Assembly: GCF_000735605.1 (NCBI RefSeq)
Contig: NZ_JPKG01000032.1
Span: forward strand, 51,790-115,789
Length of the DNA: 64,000 nt
DNA from: Allobosea sp. LC85
GTDB lineage: Bacteria; Pseudomonadota; Alphaproteobacteria; Rhizobiales; Beijerinckiaceae
Reading direction: 5' to 3'
Part shown: positions 59,817-64,000 of the stretch, piece by piece
Layout of the letters: each line of letters opens with the position of its first letter
How positions within the stretch are numbered: the first letter of the stretch is position 1
Program-made: the position numbers and the translations under genes
Notes under the pieces: model-generated
Seen by the model: only the letters and a program-made list of their open reading frames with translations
Database searches by the model: none
Told to the model about the DNA's origin: nothing

Positions 59817-62153
59817 TCATCGTAGCACGCGCTTCGCGTTCTGGATCACGACCCGACCGGGATTGCGGGTCGGGGCAAAGGCCTCGACCTTGCGCCGGTA
59901 TTCGTCGGTAACCGCCTTCGCCTCGTTCAGGTCCCGCACGACGCGCGGCGTCAGCATGATGACGAGCTCGGTCTTTTCGACCAGATCCTGCTTGTCCTTG
60001 AAGGCATTGCCGAACAGCGGGATGTCGCCAAGGACCGGCACCTGCGTCGCCACCCGCGATGTCCTGTCCTGGATCAGGCCGCCCAGCGTGATGCCCTCGC
60101 CATCGTTCACGACGACGGTGGTGCGCACCCGCCGGCGCCCGAATGTGGGCGAATCGATGCCGGAGGTGGTGGTTCTCTGCACGGTCGAGACCTCCTGCTC
60201 GATATCGAGCAGGACACGGCCGGACTCGTTGATCCGCGGCGTGATGTTGAGAATCACGCCCGTGTCCTTGTAGGCGACCGAGTTCACGACCGGGGCTCCG
60301 GGCGTCAGCACGCTCACCGCCGACTGGGTCGTGATCGGCACCTGGTCGCCGATCTGCAGGGTCGCGGTCTTCTTGTCGACGACCATCAGGCTCGGTGAAG
60401 CGAGCACGTTGACCCGCCCGACCTCGGCGAGCGCATTGATCGTAACATTGGCCTGGGCTGCCCTGAAAACGTAGGAGAAGCCCGGGAACGCGGCGCCAAT
60501 GGCCCCGTCGATCGCGTTGGTGAAGGTTGCCGACTGATTGCCACGCTGGTTCTGCAAGAACCAGCGGACGCCGAATTTGAGGTCGTCGTTCAGCGTCACC
60601 TCGGCGATCGTCGCCTCGATCAGGACCTGATTGGGAACGATGTCGAGATTGGCGATGACCCGGGCCACCCGCTTGTAGTCTTCCTGGGAGGCGAGGATCA
60701 GGAGCGCATTCTGCGCCGGGTCGGCCACGACCTTGATCCGCGGCTCGCCGCCCGGTCCACCCGCGCCGAACCCCGTCGCGGCCGTTTCGGCAGCAGCACC
60801 ATTCTCCTGCCCTCCCGTGGCCAGGGTCGAACCACCAATGGGCAGGCCCGAGAACATGTCGAAGCTGCGGCGCGGCGCGCTGCCCCCGAAGGCGGCCGCG
60901 AACCGGTCACCGCCCGCGCCGCCGCCCGAGAATCCAGTGGCCTGGGCCAGTTGGCCCGGCACGCCCGCGGCATCCGGCTCGGAGCTGCGCACCCTTTGCC
61001 CGCCGCGCCGGCCTGCATCGCCGCCGCCGGTAACCTCGCTGGCGAAGATCGAGTTCAAGACCTCCACGAGTTCCTTGGCCTGCCGGTTGCGGAGCACATA
61101 GCTGTGGATTTCCCGCTGCGGTCCGGCCGCCTGGTCATCGAGGCGGCGAACCCATTGCTGGGCCTCGCGCAGATATTGCGGCTGCCTCGCCATGATCAGG
61201 ATGGATTTGAGCTTCGCATTGGGAACCAGCTGGACCATGCCGCTCATCGCGCCTTCCGCATTCGATGCGAAGATGCGGTTGACCCCATCGACGATGGCAT
61301 CCGGTTCGCCGCCGCGGACCGGGACGAGCGCAAACGACATGCCCTTCATCGCGTTGACGTCGAAGACCGAAATGGCCTCCTCGATGGATGTCATCTCCTG
61401 CGCTGTGCCCGAGATCAGCAACGCATTGCGGGACGTGTCGACCCGCACCACCCCGCCGAACGATACGATCGGCTCGAGGATGCGCTTCATTTCCGTCGCC
61501 GCGATGTACCTCATCGGCACCACCTTGACCGAGTTCCCGATCTGCTGGCCGCCGCCATCCGAACCACCGAGCCTCGCCCCCATCGCCGCCTGATCGGCCG
61601 TCACCACCCGATAGATGTTGCCGTTCTGAACGATCGCGGCGCCGACAGTCCGCAGGGACGCCTCGAACAGTTCAGCGATGCCCGCACTGTCGACCGGCCG
61701 GGTCGTCTGAATCGTAATCCGGCCCTCGATCTTCGGATCGACGGTGAAGCTGGCATTGAAGATGTCGCCCAATACGGCCTTTGCACCTTCGGTGACCGAG
61801 GCATCGACGAGATTCAGCGTATAGGTCTGGCCGCCGGATTCTCGCCTGACAGCACTCGGCATCCGCGACTGGTCGGGATTGCCCGTGAACTCTCCACCGG
61901 AAAAGACCTTGCTGGCTTGCGCCGGCCCGGCGCCGCTCGGGTCCGGCAGGCTCGCATAGGGTCCGAAGGGGCGCTTCTTGCCGTCATCGTCGATCGACCG
62001 CGTCGAGTGCGTGGCATTGATCTGCTTCTCGAAGGAGACGATTCCGGATTCCTGGCAGGCGCTCAGCAGCAGCGCCCCAAGCAAAGCCAATGCAATGCAA
62101 CTGCGGCTTTTCGAGAGGAGCGGCTTCCTGCCATCTACGGATGTACGAGCCAT
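59817..62153 (-). CDS. gspD: Type II secretion outer-membrane secretin GspD
   Basis: 778 residues. A lipoprotein-type signal (ALALLGALLLSAC) starts the protein. The N0 domain begins at about residue 100 (YTLNLVDASVTEGAKAVLGD), followed by N1-N3 domains (ALLISGTAQEMTSIEEAISV; VLRNRQAKELVEVLNSIFAS). The N3 region holds a glycine-rich insert. The secretin barrel has VPITTQSAVSVLTPGAPVVN, GVILNITPRINESGRVLLDI and VPVLGDIPLFGNAFKDKQDL. It forms the outer-membrane pore. The start at ATG 62153 places the lipobox correctly; the frame is open to 62237. It is the first gene of the reverse gspDEFHIJ run. Confidence 0.95.
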   Translation of the reverse strand: MARTSVDGRKPLLSKSRSCIALALLGALLLSACQESGIVSFEKQINATHSTRSIDDDGKKRPFGPYASLPDPSGAGPAQASKVFSGGEFTGNPDQSRMPSAVRRESGGQTYTLNLVDASVTEGAKAVLGDIFNASFTVDPKIEGRITIQTTRPVDSAGIAELFEASLRTVGAAIVQNGNIYRVVTADQAAMGARLGGSDGGGQQIGNSVKVVPMRYIAATEMKRILEPIVSFGGVVRVDTSRNALLISGTAQEMTSIEEAISVFDVNAMKGMSFALVPVRGGEPDAIVDGVNRIFASNAEGAMSGMVQLVPNAKLKSILIMARQPQYLREAQQWVRRLDDQAAGPQREIHSYVLRNRQAKELVEVLNSIFASEVTGGGDAGRRGGQRVRSSEPDAAGVPGQLAQATGFSGGGAGGDRFAAAFGGSAPRRSFDMFSGLPIGGSTLATGGQENGAAAETAATGFGAGGPGGEPRIKVVADPAQNALLILASQEDYKRVARVIANLDIVPNQVLIEATIAEVTLNDDLKFGVRWFLQNQRGNQSATFTNAIDGAIGAAFPGFSYVFRAAQANVTINALAEVGRVNVLASPSLMVVDKKTATLQIGDQVPITTQSAVSVLTPGAPVVNSVAYKDTGVILNITPRINESGRVLLDIEQEVSTVQRTTTSGIDSPTFGRRRVRTTVVVNDGEGITLGGLIQDRTSRVATQVPVLGDIPLFGNAFKDKQDLVEKTELVIMLTPRVVRDLNEAKAVTDEYRRKVEAFAPTRNPGRVVIQNAKRVLR

Positions 62154-62815
62154 ATCCCGCCAACTACTGACACATGAGGTAGGCAACGCTTTGCTGGTAC
62201 GCCCGTGGAGTTTGGCGAACGATTCGTTCAATTCCAATTAAATTCGACCGGGCGCGATCTTATTCCTTGGATAATCAGCGTTTGCGCGACAGCGTCCCGA
62301 GCCGTATTCATGGGCTCTTCGACCAGTATCCGTGCCTGGAGCACGCACCGGCCGCGTGAAAACAAATAGGAGACAGTAACCGAGAATCCACAATCGAAAC
62401 GACATCCGGACGAAACCTCGGCCTGCCGGCGTATCGGGAACGTCAGTAGCCGGACGGAGCCTACAGGCGCCTCGGGGCTCGAATCGACGCCCTCCGGGCA
62501 GAAACGCCGCTTCGTGAGACGCATGTCATGTGGTATTCTGGAAGTGCGCCAACTCCCCGCAGACAGGCGTGTGCTGGCCATGCAGATGGGCGCGTGCTGG
62601 GCCAGGTTGCGGAGCCAACTCCATGAGAGGGCCTGCTTTTTCGGCAATATTCCAAGCAACAAGACGGCGCGAAATTCAGCCCTTCCATCCTTCAATCATT
62701 CGAACGATCACGCGCGGAGATACCTATTGGAGCGACACAAATCCAGATAAGACTCTTGAGATTCAAATATTGATATAATGAAAATTGATTTCTCCGCAGC
62801 GTCAGGAGAACATCA
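62154..62815. other. Divergent control region between gspD and the response regulator
   Basis: 662 bases with no convincing gene. A minus-strand frame at 62228-62695 (155 codons) lacks family resemblance, hydrophobic signal or ribosome binding site. The right end is AT-rich and holds the response regulator promoter; the left end must hold that of gspD. The size suggests room for several regulator sites. Confidence 0.5.
62771..62779 (+). promoter_or_regulatory. Extended -10 promoter of the response regulator gene
   Basis: TGATATAAT gives a perfect TATAAT (62774-62779) with the TGn extension, in an AT-rich stretch 37 bases before the start codon. There is no good -35 box at 16-18 bases, as is normal for extended -10 promoters. 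AGGAG lies eight bases before the ATG at 62816. Confidence 0.65.
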
Positions 62816-63508
62816 ATGGTCGAATACACGATATCCATCGTCGATAACCACCCTCTTCTTCTGGAGGGTGTCGCTGCACTCGTCAGGCGCAAGCCCGGCC
62901 TGAGGTTGAGTGCGATGGGCTCCACGGTCGGGCACATCCGCTCCATCACCGCCAATCATCGTCCTGATGCGATGATCCTCGACTTCAATATGCCCGGGGA
63001 TGCCCTTCGCGCGATTCTGGCTGTTCTCTCGGACTCCCCGGCAACGAAGATCCTGGTCTTCACCGCCTCGACGGATACCGAACTCGCCATCGAGCTTCTC
63101 GATGCCGGTGTCAGCGGCTTCGTACTGAAATCAAGCTCGACGGATGAACTGTGTACGGCGATCGATGCGATCCGCCGTGGCGAGGTGTTCATTTCCCCCT
63201 CATTCGCAGCCAGGATCATTGGCGCCCTGAACCACAAACCCTGCAACAAGCGACCGACGCCAGCTCCGAGCTTCAGTGCACGGGAAAATCAGATCGTCAG
63301 GCTGCTTTCCAGCGGCAAGCGAAACCGGGAGATCGCTAACGCCCTGTCGCTGAGCGAAAAGACCGTGAAGGGCTATATGACGCTGCTGATGCAAAAGCTG
63401 CACGCACGCAATCGGCTGGAAGCCGTCATTGCGGTTCAGGGTCTCAGCCAGGCTGCCGCACTGCGTGGTGACATCGAGAATGATGGCCTGCCCAGGATGT
63501 CTGGTTAG
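62816..63508 (+). CDS. NarL/FixJ-family response regulator (orphan)
   Basis: 230 residues. The receiver domain begins YTISIVDNHPLLLEGVAALV, has the phospho-acceptor Asp in DAMILDFNMPGD, the switch Thr in ILVFTAST and the Lys in SGFVLKSSSTDEL. The acidic pair is DN rather than DD. The C-terminal LuxR-type helix-turn-helix is FSARENQIVRLLSSGKRNRE, then IANALSLSEKTVKGYMTLLM. No histidine kinase gene is in the window. It is divergent from gspD, so it may control the secretion genes. Its TAG stop is inside the first arm of a palindromic repeat. Confidence 0.92.
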   Translation: MVEYTISIVDNHPLLLEGVAALVRRKPGLRLSAMGSTVGHIRSITANHRPDAMILDFNMPGDALRAILAVLSDSPATKILVFTASTDTELAIELLDAGVSGFVLKSSSTDELCTAIDAIRRGEVFISPSFAARIIGALNHKPCNKRPTPAPSFSARENQIVRLLSSGKRNREIANALSLSEKTVKGYMTLLMQKLHARNRLEAVIAVQGLSQAAALRGDIENDGLPRMSG

Positions 63509-63606
63509 ATCGTCGGACCGGAAATCGTACCCGGTCCGACGATCCAACCCTTTGTGTTTGCGTCGGCTTTGCCCCGAAAACCGCAATCCACTTTTCGGGC
63601 CGATGC
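63505..63606 (+). repeat. Composite palindromic repeat, copy 8
   Basis: Module A (63505-63547): arms GATCGTCGGACCGG and CCGGTCCGACGATC around AAATCGTAC; the G/C pair in the stem replaces the A/T pair of copies 2 and 3. Module B (63560-63606) starts GCGTCGGCTTTGCCCCGAAA and ends TTTTCGGGCCGATGC. The response regulator's stop (63506-63508) is part of module A. Confidence 0.93.
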
Positions 63607-63755
63607 CTTAGAAACGGGCCTGGCGAGGCGCCGTCGCCGCGATGGGATCCTGGTGGCGGAGCCATGTTTTGGCCTCTCACATGTGCGGGCGCCTTGTTCA
63701 CGGACCGCGCCCGCCTGAAGCGATGCCTCGGACAGCCCTCTGTATCCTCTCTGCT

Positions 63756-64000
63756 TCAGCGTTCCTTGAAGATCCTGCTGGCGTGGTCTGCGAATGGCTT
63801 TGTCAGGAATGAGAGTGCGGTTCGCTCTTCGGTGGTGATGAAGACCTCGACGGGCATGCCGGGCTGGAGCTTGCGGTCACCGAGGGCGGCGACGAGATCG
63901 CCGTCGATCTGGATTTCGCCGGTGTAGAAATTGGCGCCGGTGGTGGGGTCGCGGGTGGTCGCCGGGGAGAGATGGCTGACGGTGCCCGGCAGCTCCGGGG
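63756..64000 (-). CDS. HlyD-family type I secretion periplasmic adaptor, C-terminal part
   Basis: The frame is open to the window edge, so only the last 80 or so residues are seen. The segment ELPGTVSHLSPATTRDPTTG, then ALGDRKLQPGMPVEVFITTE and ERTALSFLTKPFADHASR, is the standard C-terminal end of HlyD/PrtE-type membrane fusion proteins. These link an inner-membrane ABC exporter to TolC. It ends at the TGA complementary to 63756-63758. The matching ABC exporter and any RTX-type cargo would lie beyond the window. Confidence 0.88.
   Translation of the reverse strand, partial: PELPGTVSHLSPATTRDPTTGANFYTGEIQIDGDLVAALGDRKLQPGMPVEVFITTEERTALSFLTKPFADHASRIFKER

Noticed and set aside
62228..62695. 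A 155-codon minus-strand frame upstream of gspD
   Set aside because: No family resemblance, no signal or ribosome binding site, and it would overlap the gspD upstream region. Left as non-coding.

Overview
The window is 64 kb of GC-rich DNA that is almost fully coding, with no rRNA, tRNA or CRISPR seen. The protein set points to an alphaproteobacterium of the order Hyphomicrobiales (Rhizobiales), plausibly a Bosea-like genus. The reasons are two ethylmalonyl-CoA-pathway genes (methylsuccinyl-CoA dehydrogenase and crotonyl-CoA carboxylase/reductase), ubiG divergent from lysC, many LysR, GntR and ABC/TTT solute-uptake cassettes, and a two-part palindromic repeat of the kind scattered through Rhizobiales genomes. 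The genus is an inference.

Layout. 1-8.6 kb: end of cpdB, a decayed ABC-ATPase fragment, mcd, a DMT transporter, a YihY/BrkB membrane protein, two GNAT acetyltransferases (one of the AAC(6')-I aminoglycoside type), an acetamidase/formamidase and ccr. 8.6-20.3 kb: small membrane and DUF4180 proteins, ubiG/lysC, a CYTH-CHAD protein, a scar made of the 5' end of a kinase gene joined to the 3' end of lysC, a LysR/amidase/MFS cassette, a phosphotransferase plus acyl-CoA dehydrogenase pair, and a PIN-domain toxin-antitoxin pair. 20.6-35.4 kb: a 2OG-Fe(II) oxygenase, a transglutaminase-like protein, an enoyl-CoA hydratase, a serine/alanine-glyoxylate aminotransferase divergent from a GntR regulator, a TctCBA tricarboxylate transporter, a D-2-hydroxyacid dehydrogenase of YdiJ type, a periplasmic beta-propeller, an AEC carrier and an old-yellow-enzyme flavoprotein.

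35.5-46.5 kb: three coupled genes for small membrane-anchored proteins of unknown function converge on a large polytopic membrane protein. Next come YcaQ, a spermidine-synthase-like methyltransferase, and a LysR-controlled cassette of an ArgH-like lyase with a polar amino acid ABC transporter, closed by a strong terminator. A cyclophilin follows. 47.1-62.2 kb: a complete-looking type II secretion locus. gspG-L-M-N run forward; gspD-E-F-H-I-J and gspK-O run in reverse. Between gspJ and gspK, in the same direction, sit a large multicopper oxidase and a SCO-cytochrome c fusion. An orphan NarL-type response regulator follows, and the window ends in the C-terminus of a type I secretion adaptor (HlyD family).

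The most interesting points are the multicopper oxidase and SCO-cytochrome c genes embedded in the secretion operon, the uncharacterised three-gene cassette at 35.5-37.3 kb with its convergent membrane protein, the lysC/kinase duplication scar, and the repeat family whose stems covary and whose ends carry the stop codons of neighbouring genes.
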